Notes: a model not told the origin generated them from the letters alone. Numbered from the stretch's first letter, positions 52,675-63,569 are shown. The stretch: 64,000 nucleotides of DNA from Lycorma delicatula (GCF_047948215.1 NC_134467.1:36684520-36748519); one strand, 5' to 3'. A program made the numbers and translations.

Positions 52675-53800
52675 GACATTATTGGGTTACGGGGAGGCGC
52701 AAGTTAGACATTTTCCAGAGGCGCTTCATACCCTCATTACGGCACTGTGTGGCACATCCTACGAAAAGAAAATCTTAATACTTTCCGCCTCCAGAAAGTT
52801 CATAGTTTGCGGCCAACAGATTACCCCCAACGGTTAAACTTGTATCATTGGCTTCTTGACAAGCTGATAAAATAATTCAATTGTCTTTACTGATGAAGCA
52901 AATTTTACAAGAAACGTAGTCTTCAATTCTAAAAAATAATCATTTATGGAGGGATAAATCATATTTTATTAGTTTCCAACAAAGATTTCCCATTAATTTT
53001 TGGTGTAGCATTATTTATGATAAAATTCTGGGGCCGTTTATTTTCAAAGAAAACCTTACAGAAAACCTTACATTTCTTAAAAAAATAATTTACCGGCTTT
53101 TTTGAAGGATGTACCTTTACAAACTAGATTGCAAATGATTTTCCAGCACTATGGTACAACATTAGATTTTTCTTTAGTAGTTAGAAATCACTTGAATGCT
53201 AATTTCTTAAACTGGATTGGACGTGGTGGACCAATCGATTAACTACCTTTTCTTTTCCTGTTTAGCCTCCGGGAACTACCGTTTAGATAATATTTCAGAG
53301 GATGATATGTATGAGTGTAAATGAAGTGTAGTCTTGTACAGTCTCAGTTCGACCATTACTGAGGTTTGTGGTTAACTGAAAACCCAACCACCAAAGAGCA
53401 CCGGTATCCACGATCTAGTATTCAAATCCGTGTAAAAATAACTGGCTTTACTAGGACTTGAACGCTGGAACTCTTGATTTCCAAAACAGCTGATTTGGGA
53501 AGACGCGTTAACTACTAGACCAACCCGGTGGGTTAATCGATTAACTATCACCGTCACTTGAGTTAACACCACAGATTACATCATTTGGGACCATATGAAA
53601 ACGATAGTAACCGACAAAAAGTTAAAACTAAAAAATAGTTACTCATTAAAATATGAAATGCTATTGAATTTGTACGAATCGATCCTGAGATGAGACGTAA
53701 AGTCACTAGAAATATTTTACATCGGACAGAGTGCTGTGTACATTGTAAAGGGAAAATTTCAAACAATTACTGTTACCATTTGAGGTTTGTTATTCTGTTA
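52675..53800 (+). mobile_element. Decayed Tc1/mariner remnant split by a SINE
   Basis: Readable parts: TVWHILRKENLNTFRLQKVH and RPTDYPQRLNLYHWL, FTDEANFTRNVVFNSKNNHL (first Asp), KILGPFIFKENL, VPLQTRLQMIFQHYGTTL (second Asp position is Tyr), NFLNWIGRGGPID, and after the SINE SFGTI-like and IEFVRIDPEMRRKVTRNIL. Stops and frameshifts throughout. Terminal repeats not identified. Confidence 0.75.
53246..53534 (-). mobile_element. SINE family 1 nested in a mariner remnant, with target-site duplication
   Basis: Flanked by the 13-bp repeat AATCGATTAACTA at 53233-53245 and 53535-53547. Same head, B box and tail as the copy at 6312-6615. It interrupts the mariner just after the GRGGPID segment, so it is younger than that element. 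Confidence 0.93.
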
Positions 53801-53974
53801 CTATTTTCCATTTCATATACTTTTTTTTTGTTTTGCGATATTAAGAATAATGTTTATTAAATACAGAAAGAGTAATACAATTTTTTGTCTATTTTTGTCT
53901 GTTTTGGTACAATAAAAAAACCTATTTTTAAACGTTTTTATTTACTTTTTATTGGCTATATTTACATTAATTTT

Positions 53975-54375
53975 TTCAGAATTAAATTCTTTACAAGTTT
54001 TGTGACTAAATATTTCATATTTATTAGTCATTTAACAAAGCTATTTTACTACATGATTTTCGACACTGAATTTTGTGTTTTACGTCGAATATCTAAAAAA
54101 ACTACTGGAGTTACAGTTTTGGGGCCTGTTTTATCCTATTTTCTTGCTCAAATTACACAAGAAACCACCAACTTTATTCCTTAATTTCGGTCCCAAAAAT
54201 AACAGTAGACTTCTTTTTATTAGAAGAGCTAAAATTCGGGTGAAATTTTTCGCTAACCGTAACTTTAAAACAAAGCGTTTCCAGACCTATATTTATATGA
54301 ACTTTTTTCATTATTTTCACCAGTAGAACATATCCTGATAGTTTCACCGTTTCTTCGTGGTACAATCTGTATAAG
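53975..54375 (-). mobile_element. Single arm of repeat U1
   Basis: The reverse complement of the U1 left arm at 36970-37265: CTACTGGAGTTACAGTTTTG against AACTGTAACTCCAGTAGTT, and GCGTTTCCAGACCTATATTT against TAGGTCTGGAAACGC. Ends near ACAATCTGTATA. No second arm was seen next to it. Confidence 0.7.
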
Positions 54376-54379
54376 GGGC

Positions 54380-54838
54380 AATTTTTTTTCGTTTGTCCCC
54401 GCCGTTTACATAAAAAACTACTGAACCAATCATTACGAAATTTTAACTATAGCTTTCTTATGACCCCCCAGAATGTTACAACAGTTCAACCTCACCAATT
54501 TTACTGCTATATAAATCCTCCCTATATTACAAACATGTAAGAAAAATATTTAAACACAAAAATTGCAATAACTCAGACCTAATCGAACTACTGGGACAGG
54601 CAAACGCCTAAAACACTCGATCACATCTAACGAGGCCTCACCCAAAATTTCTTCTAAACTGTGAATCGTGATACGAGCAAAAATTGGTGCTTCCAATATT
54701 ATAACATGGTAATAAAAATGCTGAAATGCTAACCGCGACGTGGTCAGGAGTCAGAACCCCTTAGTCATAAAGAAAATCTCATGTGGACACCACATGACTT
54801 CCTTGTACGCCTATTAAATTATTAAGGCGTACGACACG
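54380..54838. other. Unassigned intergenic sequence, moderately GC-rich
   Basis: No coding frame. It may be part of the 3' UTR of the LINE whose end is at 54966. Confidence 0.35.
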
Positions 54839-54839
54839 G

Positions 54840-54966
54840 TGATTAATAATACATTTGCCCCTTGTATAGCTTATTATTTCGGAGTTATATTACCCTTTTA
54901 ATAATACCTACCGGGCGATGATAACGCCCAAGCATTTTTCGCCCACAAACAACCAAAAAAAAAAAA
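54840..54966 (+). mobile_element. 3' end of the I/Nimb-like LINE (second copy)
   Basis: Matches the end of 34340-35262: TTATTTCGGAGTTATATTAC, GGGCGATGATAACGCCCA and CCCACAAACAACCAAAA followed by an A-run. Confidence 0.75.
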
Positions 54967-55184
54967 AACATTAAATTATAAGAACACATTTTTTAAAATC
55001 AAAAGTGCATACAATTTTATTTCATTAATAACTTCTGATATTTTTCTCTTTTTTATTGTTATTATTGAATTTATTTTTTTTATTTTTTTTTTTACCATCA
55101 TAGGTTAATAATTATTAATAAATCCTTATACTTAAATTTTAAAAAAAAACTTGAAAAAATATATGTATATATGAATTCGGATTC

Positions 55185-55616
55185 TAATCGATGTGCCTTC
55201 CTCTTGTAAGATCTAAATATTTGATTAATTAAAATTTTATTTGTCTGTAATTCCGGAACCAATGAAAATAAGTACATGTTATTATATACCGTTCAAAAGC
55301 TCTCAATGAGAGCTTATTACTGCAGTTAAGAAAAAATCCAAAATCCAAAAATAAATTTTAGATTTTGAGCTTTTTTGAACACTTCTACTTTAATCGATTG
55401 AAATCAAAATGGAAGGTGCACAAATAGATGTTACAACAGTTCTAAATCTAAAATTTCAACATCCTAGGAGTAATAGTTTTTGAATAATACGAGATACATA
55501 CGTGCAGACGTCACGCCGAAACTAGTCAAAATGAATTCAGGGATACCGTTGAAATCTGGAAACCGAAATTTCTCGCGATCGTAATACTTTCTTTTACTTC
55601 GTACAAGGAAGTAAAA
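55185..55616 (-). repeat. Unclassified interspersed repeat (copy 2)
   Basis: Reverse-complement copy of 14185-14660: ATTTCAACATCCTAGGAGTA, GTCACGCCGAAACTAGTC and the end TTTACTTCGTACAAGGAAGT match in order. Confidence 0.75.
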
Positions 55617-55619
55617 ATT

Positions 55620-56190
55620 AATAAATAAATAAAAAATGTGGCAAATTAATTAAAGGAGCTTTCTTATTGATTATGATAATTACTAAAGTAAGACTTAAGC
55701 ATCAACATTCCCAAATTTCAAATAAAAAATTGTCGCGTGTTCGCGGCTCGAACAGAATATTGAGAGATTGACAATTGAAAATGTTTATATAATTACAATT
55801 TATTAGTTTAAAAACGTAGTTAAAATAAGAAAAATCAATAATAATAATGAATATAGTAATAATAATAATAATAATAAACGACAATAATGAAACAAATAAT
55901 AAAAATAGTAATCACAATCTCAGTACAATAATAATATAGGGGTTTCTTACTCGGTAAAAAAAAATCTTATTTATAAAACATTGATCCCTTCCAAAAAAAA
56001 ATAATAATTTAAAAGAGAATTGTTAAAAAACATTGTAAAAATAGTGATTTTTTTACTAATGAAAAATCTGCTTGTCATTTTAGGTCCTAATGTAATAAAG
56101 GTTCCGTGTTACTTTAATTTTAATAGCCCTTTAAGTTATGAAAAAATACAACAAAAAAAAATTAAAAGAGTTACAACAAAAAAGAAAAAC
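55620..56190. other. Intergenic, AT-rich, no gene seen
   Basis: Contains an AAT-rich simple stretch near 55840-55880. Open frames show no motif. Confidence 0.4.
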
Positions 56191-56196
56191 AAAATA

Positions 56197-56430
56197 ACCC
56201 ACCGGGTTGGTATAGTGGTAAACTCGTTGTCGTAAATCAACTAATTTCGAAGTTGAAATTCTCATGTTCAAATCCTAATAATGATATAGTTACTTCTATT
56301 CGGATTTGAATATTAGATACTGAATACCGGGTGTTCTTTGGTGGTTGGGTTTCAATTAACCACACGTCTCAGAAGTAGTTGACCTGAGTTTGTTCAAGAT
56401 TATAAATTTACCGGTACAGTTACATTACAC
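56197..56430 (+). mobile_element. SINE family 1 copy, variant 3' part
   Basis: Head ACCCACCGGGTTGGTATAGT, B-box-like GTTCAAATCC and the body TTTGGTGGTTGGGTTTCAAT; after that it carries GTAGTTGACCTGAGTTTGTT and ACCGGTACAGTTACA in place of the usual tail. Confidence 0.8.
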
Positions 56431-56500
56431 TGACAATTCGCTAATCATTTTAATTGTTATTACGACTATAAATAAAAGTATTAAAAGAAAAATACATAAT

Positions 56501-56930
56501 ATTATACAATAAATAATTAAAATATAAAACCCACTTACCAACAATCTTCTAATGCGTCCTAGCGCTTTCGGAAATGAATTCCATCTACAGGAACTTAATT
56601 TTTTTTTTCTTTTATTAACTAAAACTTTGTCGTCATGAGTAGAATTGATAGGTAAAACGTATAAAGGTGGTCGTCATGTGTTAAAATTACATCGAGTTAA
56701 CGTCAAAGTGACGTTAAGTGACGCAATCTTCACTAACTTAATGTCCATGACGACCACCTTTATACATTTTACACACTTTACATAACAATTCTACTCATGA
56801 CAACAAAGTTTTAGTTAATTAAAAAAAAAAAATTAAGTTCCTGTAGATGGAATTCATTTCCGAAAGCGCTAGAACATATTAAAATATTATTGGTGAGTGA
56901 GTTTCATATTTTAATTATTTATTGTATAAT
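56501..56930. mobile_element. Foldback element of about 430 bp
   Basis: Outer arms ATTATACAATAAATAATTAA (56501) and its exact complement ending at 56930; inner arms CTAGCGCTTTCGGAAATGAA and TTCATTTCCGAAAGCGCTAG, then GGAACTTAATT and AATTAAGTTCC. The centre contains CGTCAAAGTGACGTTAAGTG. Arms about 195 bp, high identity. No protein encoded; probably a foldback MITE. Confidence 0.85.
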
Positions 56931-56974
56931 CATACCAACGGGCCATGTTTGATAAAATTATTATAAAATATAAT

Positions 56975-57023
56975 AGTAATGAACTGTAGTAGAAATAACA
57001 AAGATGGTCCATCTTTGTTATTT
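56975..57023. repeat. LINE S fragment ending in a 15-bp inverted duplication
   Basis: Bases 56980-57007 match the family S text at 57294-57322 (TGTAGTAGAAATAACAAAG). The last 15 bases are then repeated as reverse complement at 57009-57023 with one base between. Confidence 0.85.
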
Positions 57024-57104
57024 AATTTTAATTTAAATTAAAACTAATCAGCTACAAAAATTATCATTTCAATTTTTTAAATATACTTTAAACTATAATT
57101 ATTA

Positions 57105-57955
57105 ATTGATGTTAAAGAACAATTTAGATTCGGAGTAACAGTACAAGGTGAAAAGATAAAGATGCTACGATTTGCTGATGATATAGTAATTCTAGCTGAG
57201 GGTAAAAAGGATTTAGAAGAAACAATGAACGGCATAGATGAAGTCCTACGCAAGAACTATCGCATGAAAATAAACAAGAACAAAATAAAAGTAATGAAAT
57301 GTAGTAGAAATAACAAAGATGGACCACTGAATGTGAAAATAGGAGGAGAAAAGATTATTGAGGTAGAAGAATTTTGTTATTTGGGAAGTAGAATTACTAA
57401 AGATGGACGAAGCAGGAGCGATATAAAATGCCGAATAGCACAAGCTAAACGAGCCTTCAGTAAGAAATATAATTTGTTTACATCAAAAATTAATTTAAAT
57501 GTCAGGAAAAGATTTTTGAAAGTATACATTTGGAGCGTCGCTTTATATGGAAGTGAAACTTGGACGATCGGAGTATCTGAGAAGAAAAGATTAGAAGCTT
57601 TTGAAATGTGGGGCTATAGGAGAATGTTAAAAATCAGATGGGTGGTTAAAGTGACAAATGAAGAGGTATTGCGGCAAATAGATGAAGAAAGAAGCATTTG
57701 GAAAAATATAGTTAAAAGAAGAGACAGACTTATAGGCCACATACTAAGGCATCCTGGAATAGTCGCTTTAATATTGGAAGGACAGGTAGAAGGAAAAAAT
57801 TGTGTAGGCAGTCCACGTTTGGAATACGTAAAACAAATTGTTAGGGATGTAGGATGTAGAGGGTATACTGAAATGAGACGACTAGCACTAAATAGGGAAT
57901 CTTGGAGAGCTGCATCAAACCAGTCAAATGACAGAAGACAAAAAAAATAATAATA
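57105..57955 (+). mobile_element. Best-preserved LINE family S copy (5' truncated)
   Basis: An open frame of 262 codons (57162-57950) runs from [19 protein letters not shown], the RT catalytic FADD block, through [15 protein letters not shown], the [12 protein letters not shown] block and [20 protein letters not shown] to [13 protein letters not shown]. The N-terminal part of RT and any endonuclease are missing, so it cannot move by itself. It ends in an A-run. Confidence 0.9.
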
Positions 57956-57959
57956 ATAT

Positions 57960-58915
57960 TATTTTTTTTTTAAAGGTGGGAGATAAATCTTACAAAAACT
58001 TTTTTAAAAATATTAATAAATTTGCTTAAATAAAATTTTCTCTAAATCTAACGATGCCATATTCAATAAAAGCTAAAATAAGAAAAGTTAAATTTTGAAA
58101 AAAACGTTTTTACATTTTAAATCCGGGTCTTAGTCGTAAAAATTAAAATTTTTGTGGGGTTGATTTATGAAATTTTTTTTTTTTTATTATTAGATATATG
58201 TATAATATTATTTTAAATTTTTTCTGTAATAAAGTTTTCTCTAAAATGCCTCAATAAAATCAAAATTATTTTTTTTTCGCTAATCCCTATACTCTTAACA
58301 AATTTTGAAAAAATATACGATCAATACCCAATATATATAGCAATATTTCAGCCAAATTTGAAGATATCGTTTTAGTCAATCCTATGATATAAGACCAAAA
58401 GCAGTGCGATATATGTACATAAAATATGTTTTTATTTGGTTTACATGAACCCTAAAATATAAAGATTTGAAAAAAAAAACATTTTTGGACATGAATAGCA
58501 TACTTTCACCTTTAATATAGCTATTCTAGTTATATTAGCTGGAAAAGTAAAATGAATTTTTTACGAAAAATTACGTCATTTTCTAAACAATTTTTTTTTT
58601 TTAAATACCTGATATTTCAAAATCCTATTTATGTGAACTGTAAATGTAAATTTTATAGCATGTTATTTATTAAAAAGCAATTTAAAAAAAAAATGACTAC
58701 CTGAAAAATGATTTTTTAAAATTACTATAAACTTTAATTAAGTAAAAAATTTAATTAAACCTGCATAAATGAAAAAGTCTACAAACAAATCGACCCGATT
58801 CTTAGTTCAATAAAAAAAACGAAGGAATTATCATTTTTTTGCCGTACTAAAAATACCTGAAAATCGAATTCTATAACAACTGGTCATAAAGAATTATTAA
58901 CAAAATAAACCTGTA
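57960..58915. other. Intergenic, AT-rich
   Basis: Contains at 58320-58440 the repeat related in reverse to 33090-33230. Otherwise nothing recognised. Confidence 0.4.
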
Positions 58916-58919
58916 GAAA

Positions 58920-59210
58920 ATATTTTTGAAAAATTCAAAGAGATGTTCAAGAAATTGACTTGAAGGTTGACGACGCCTGTGATTAAATGAAAATTAAATA
59001 TACGCAATTCAAAACAATAGATTCAACGTTAAAAAATTATAAAGGCATAACAAAGTGGTGGTCAGGAAACAACGATCCGATAGAATGAAGAAATACTGGG
59101 AAAATCGAAAGGCCAAACTAATACAGAAATTCAAGAGGAACTCATATATGGATGACTAAAGTGGTCCAATGTGGCCTCAAAAACAAAAAAATTAATTAAA
59201 TCTAATTCAA
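58920..59210 (+). mobile_element. 3' end of a LINE family C copy
   Basis: Broken frame with RMKKYWENRKAKLIQKFKRN, then AGTGGTCCAATGTGGCCTC, matching the end of the copy at 23550-24175. Most of the element is missing. Confidence 0.6.
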
Positions 59211-59214
59211 TAAT

Positions 59215-59955
59215 GGGGATTAAATATATAATAAAAAAAAAAGATTAAAATTGTCTAACGGTTTTTAAATTTTAATTGAACATCGATCGGTATAAATAAA
59301 CTTTAGAATGTGATAATTTGTTTTAAAAAAATAATTAATTGTTTAATTTTTACATACCTGTTTTGAATAAATGCTGATACAGTTAACTGCTTAATTTAAT
59401 TTAAAATAATTTTTATTAAAATTAATATATATATATAGATTTTTTTTAGGCGATATAAAATTAAAAATCTATTGTTAAATAATTATGTGTATACATATAC
59501 ATATATATATATATATTTATTTATTCAGTACATATTAAAAATTTATATAATATTATTAGTAATACCTTGTGTTACTCCTTTTTACTTAACACTAAGAAAT
59601 AAGCCCGAGAGGAAGTTTTAGCTGGTTTGCAAACTGCCTGTGCGATGTTCGGAACAGAATGAAGTGAGGTGGTGACTCTCAACGCGTTTAATTCACTTCT
59701 CACTTCTCGCCTCACTAAATTTCTCTTTACTCTTTATCTTCTCCTCCCTCCAATTCTAACACTCTCATATTCTCTCATTCTCTATATAACCATCCTCTTT
59801 TTCAATCTTTCACGCAAAAACCATTTTTATTTAAAACTTTTTTATTATTAGTATATACTAAATTTCTATAAATAAAACATTAAAATTTGTAAAAAAAATT
59901 GAAATTTTTAAATTTCTATAATTTAAACATTTTTTTTTTAACTAAATTTATATAA
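59215..59955. other. Intergenic, no gene seen
   Basis: AT-rich with short TA tracts (about 59500-59516) and a C/T-rich part at 59690-59800 whose 60-codon frame is due to composition. Confidence 0.4.
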
Positions 59956-59959
59956 ATAC

Positions 59960-60012
59960 AAGGTGACCCGGCAATGCTTCGCTATTGCTAGATTTCAGTA
60001 TATATATATATA
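59960..60012 (+). repeat. TA-microsatellite repeat, copy 2, left part
   Basis: GACCCGGCAATGCTTCGCTA and TTGCTAGATTTCAGTA followed by TA units, matching 33640-33690. A mariner is inserted here; the repeat resumes at 60942. Confidence 0.75.
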
Positions 60013-60941
60013 CAGAGTCATTCACGGGAACCGGATGTTTTTAAAATAATCAATAGTAAATATTCAATTTTTTAAGAAAAAATTGAATATTTACTTTAAA
60101 AAAGTTTTATTGGTACTGAAACACTTGTTAAATCAAAGCATTTGTTACTTACTCATGAACAAAAAATTATGTCCGGCAAGTGATGTCCATTTTGGTCAAT
60201 ACATTGTTGTAGCCTTTCACGGTAACTGGCCTCAATTCTTTGCAGCATGTCTACATCAATCTGGGTGACGTGATGATGAATTGCGATCTTAGGTCCTCCA
60301 ATGTACGCGGTTTATTGCCGTACACACCCGATTTCAGAAACCCCCACAGAAAAAGAATGACGAAGCCATTCAGATGAAAATGGGCTTCGTCACTCATTAA
60401 CGATAACAAATTTTCATTTTCTTCAAAAACGGTAAGCATTTGTCGACAAAATTGTAATCGCTGCGTGAAATCTTGCTCGTTTAACTGCTGCACGACGGCT
60501 ATATTGTAAGGATGGAAATGCAGGTCTGTAATCAGAATTCGTCTTACCGTACTTGTGCTCATTTGAAGCGCTGCTGAATGCCTCTGAATAGAGCGGCGTG
60601 GGATTCTGACAATGGACCCAGTGGTTTTTTCTTCAATATTGAACCGCTTGTTCGAAGGTTGTTTACCCATAATATTGTGTTACGAGAAGGGACACTTGCA
60701 TTACGATGGATATTAAACTGACGGCGGAAATCTCGCCGAACAGCAGTTACGGATTCGTCATTTCGCACGAAACTGTCATACGCGTACAGGCGTTGGTCTA
60801 GCGTCCACGGCTCCATCACAACGACTAAAATGTAAATGCTATGAACAAAGAAAACGTCAGACACCATCCACGTGCCCCTCCCGCCACGAACTCCCGAGTA
60901 CAACCCACTTCAAAAACATCCGGTTCCCATGAATGACCCTG
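60013..60941 (-). mobile_element. Internally deleted mariner-like element inside a TA microsatellite
   Basis: TIRs starting CAGAGTCATTCACGGGAACC (left) and CAGGGTCATTCATGGGAACC (from the right), TA on both sides, 929 bp. Minus-strand frames: MEPWTLDQRLYAYDSFVRND, then RRSIQRHSAALQMSTSTVRR, FHPYNIAVVQQLNEQDF and MSDEAHFHLNGFV (first Asp), which joins directly to ILFLWGFLKSGVYGNKPRTL. The segment with the second and third catalytic Asp is gone; a frameshift near 60290 precedes the C terminus (MLQRIEASYRERLQQCIDQN). It could at most move with a transposase supplied in trans. Confidence 0.9.
60055..60095. repeat. 19-bp inverted duplication near a mariner end
   Basis: Arms AGTAAATATTCAATTTTTT (60055-60073) and its exact complement (60077-60095), loop AAG, lying just inside the 3' TIR of the element at 60013-60941. 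Confidence 0.9.
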
Positions 60942-60961
60942 TATATATTGACTCTGTGTGA

Positions 60962-61006
<45 letters not shown>

Positions 61007-61260
61007 TTAAATTAACACAATTGAAAGTTTGATAAAACATTAAAAAACTGAAAATTACGGGACTTCACAAAATTTAACCATTTACCTTTATCCTTTTTCC
61101 CCATTTCCCTTTTTCCCTATTTCTCTGTTTCCCTGTTCCCTATTTCTTTCCCAATTTCCCCCTCTCACTTTCTCTTTTTTAATTTTTCCTTTCTTCCCTT
61201 TCCCCTTTTCCATTCCGTCTTTACTCTTTCCCCGATTTTCTTTTTCCTGTTTTCCCGCCA
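60942..61260 (+). repeat. TA-microsatellite repeat, copy 2, right part with pyrimidine-rich tail
   Basis: About 20 TA units (60963-61004), then GATTAAATTAACACAATTGA and a C/T-rich tail of about 170 bp rich in TTTCCC, as in copy 1. Confidence 0.75.
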
Positions 61261-61312
61261 GTAAATCGGTCCAGTAATTTATTTAATTTACAGGGGACAC
61301 ACATACGAACAT

Positions 61313-61315
<3 letters not shown>

Positions 61316-61348
<33 letters not shown>

Positions 61349-61642
61349 GTAGAAGAAGAAAGTCTTTATGTATATTTGTTTTTTTGTTTCGTAAATTCTC
61401 GACACCGGTGGCACCTAGAGGGTATAGTTTTTGCAAAAATTTTTCTTTTCACGTAACTAATATAATTTCTGAATATCAAATCGGACCGTATATACAATTT
61501 TTTGAAATATCTCGACCCCAGTGCCACCTAGCGTGTTCAATTAATTCAGAAACTTCGCGAACGTGCCTACAAAAACTCACCAAATTTCATCGAAATCGAA
61601 TGAATGGCATAGGAACGCATACGGGACAAACAAGCATTCATT

Positions 61643-61690
<48 letters not shown>
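61316..61690. repeat. Repeat bounded by TA microsatellites with an internal duplication
   Basis: TA tracts at 61317-61344 and 61641-61687 flank a unit in which CTCGACACCGGTGGCACCTA (61398) and CTCGACCCCAGTGCCACCTA (61511) are related, followed by CACCAAATTTCATCGAAATC. No gene; the long Ile-Tyr run in the plus frame is just TA repeat. Confidence 0.6.
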
Positions 61691-61691
<1 letters not shown>

Positions 61692-62067
61692 ACTGAATTA
61701 TTCGCTTAATCAATTATTATATATACTTGTAAAGAATCTGAAAGGTTATAAAAATTTATATTGAACGCAGCTAATCTTACAAGTAACCTCGGAACTCTCG
61801 AAATATATATTTGTATATAAATCAGTATGACGTGTGTTTTTTTAAAACGTGTTGTGTCATTAAAATCTAATAACTATTAAAAAAAAAAATATATATATAT
61901 AATTAATATTAAGTTTATTAATTCCGATTAAAATGTAATCAAATTACTGTTTTAAAATAACACAGTATGGGTAATTAAACATTTTAATATTTTCGTAGGC
62001 AGGTGATGTAATCTTTTATAATAAATGTATCATACGTTTTCACTATAAATAAAAAAAAAAATTTTTT

Positions 62068-62300
62068 AACCCACCGGGTTAGTCTAAAATTAACTCGTCG
62101 TTAATTGTTTAACAGCTGATTTTCGAAATCGAAAATTCTGTAGTTCAAATCCTAATAAAATGAATTTGAATATTAAACCGAGGTACATTGGTGGTTGGGG
62201 TTTAATTAAGCACACATCTCAGGAATGATGGGTCTGATTATTTACGAGACTACACCTTATTTATATGCCATACGTATATCATCCTCATTTCATTGGGTTT
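62068..62300 (+). mobile_element. SINE family 1 copy (diverged)
   Basis: AACCCACCGGGTTAGTCTAA head, GTTCAAATCC B box, TTGGTGGTTGGGGTTTAATT body, tail degraded. Confidence 0.8.
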
Positions 62301-62304
62301 TGGA

Positions 62305-62795
62305 GGAGGGGTTGCTTATTGTTCACTAGTTTGGAACGTCCAACAGATTGGAACGTACACATTAACTTAAAAAAAAAAAAAAAAAACTGACGCAACAGTT
62401 GTAGAACTTTCACAGTTCTACAACTGTGGGTTTTCTGTTGAACGGCTTACACACAGAAAAATATATATCATTTTATTTAAATATAAAATTTTTTCGTTTA
62501 ATTCAATAATTCCAACTAAAACTTATATGCATACAGTATTTAATTCTCGCGAGTGTGGCGGTACTAGCGGAAATGGACGGTACTAACTAAACTAATTTAA
62601 TTTCACAACTTACATAGAACAAATTTTGCTTTTACGGTTGGAAAACTGGTATAGCTGTGAGGCTTAACGCGCCAGATACTGAGTCGACCAGGTGATCAAG
62701 TTTGAGACCTAGCTAGATTGAGTTACTTTTTTACAGTTTAAATATTATTCATTTATTTAATTCTACCGCTCACCTGTTACGTCACTACATATCAG
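62305..62795. other. Spacer between SINEs
   Basis: Holds a 14-bp inverted duplication (62395-62408 and 62414-62427, ACAGTTGTAGAACT, loop TTCAC) next to an A-run, and at 62640-62720 a GC-richer patch. No gene seen. Confidence 0.5.
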
Positions 62796-62798
62796 ACG

Positions 62799-63080
62799 AA
62801 CCCACCGGGTTGGTCTAGTGGTAAACGCGTCTTTCCAAATCAGCTGATTTGGAAGTCGAGAGTTCCAGCATTCAAGTCCTAGTAAAGTCAGTTATTTTTA
62901 CACGGATTTGAATACTAGATCGGTGGATACCGGTGTTCTTTGGTGGTTGGGTTTCTACTAAACACACATCTCAGGAATGGTCGAATGAAGACTGCACTTC
63001 ATTTACCCTCATACATATCATCCTCATTCATCCTCTGAAGTATTATCTGAGCGGTACCAGAGGCTAATGAGAAAAAAAAG
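62799..63080 (+). mobile_element. SINE family 1 copy
   Basis: Near-complete: CCCACCGGGTTGGTCTAGTG head with A box TGGTCTAGTGG, B box TTCAAGTCC, body, and tail CATCCTCTGAAGTATTATC then an A-run. No clear target-site duplication. Confidence 0.9.
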
Positions 63081-63257
63081 AGACTATCAAGTTTCTTCAC
63101 CTCATGCAAAAAAAAACAGTAGTGTTCCGCCGTATCCTGAAAATTGGTTCAATCGTTCTTGAGTTATGCTCAATTTAAGGTCGACGACAGACAACATAAT
63201 CCTCAATTTGAGGTATTTTTTTTCGATCGCATGTTGAGACTGGGGGTTGAAAATGAA

Positions 63258-63551
63258 CCCACCGGGTTGTTCTAGTGGTGAACGCGTCTTCCCAAATCAG
63301 CTGATTTGGAATTCGAGAGTTCCAGCGTTCAAGTCCTAGTAAAGTCAGTTATTTTTACACGGATTTGAATACTAGATCGTGGATACCGGTGTTCTTTGGT
63401 GGTTGGGTTTCAATTAACTACACATCTCGGGAATAGTCGAACTGAGAACGTACAAGACTACACTTCATTTACACTCATACATATATCATACTCTGAAGTA
63501 TTATCTGAACGGTAATTACCGGAGGCTAAACAGGAAAAAAGAAAGAAGAAA
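63258..63551 (+). mobile_element. SINE family 1 copy with 15-bp target-site duplication
   Basis: Flanked by GGGGTTGAAAATGAA at 63243-63257 and 63552-63566. Head, B box (GTTCAAGTCC), body and A/G-rich tail complete. Clean duplications here and at 6312 and 53246 show this family inserted by target-primed reverse transcription (inference from structure). Confidence 0.93.
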
Positions 63552-63569
63552 GGGGTTGAAAATGAATTT

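Noticed and set aside
61312..61764. 150-codon frame rich in Ile-Tyr
   Set aside because: Translation of TA microsatellites joined by repeat sequence; no protein motif.
62799..62890. Possible tRNA gene with A and B boxes
   Set aside because: Repeated in seven copies with the same non-tRNA body and tail; SINE family 1.
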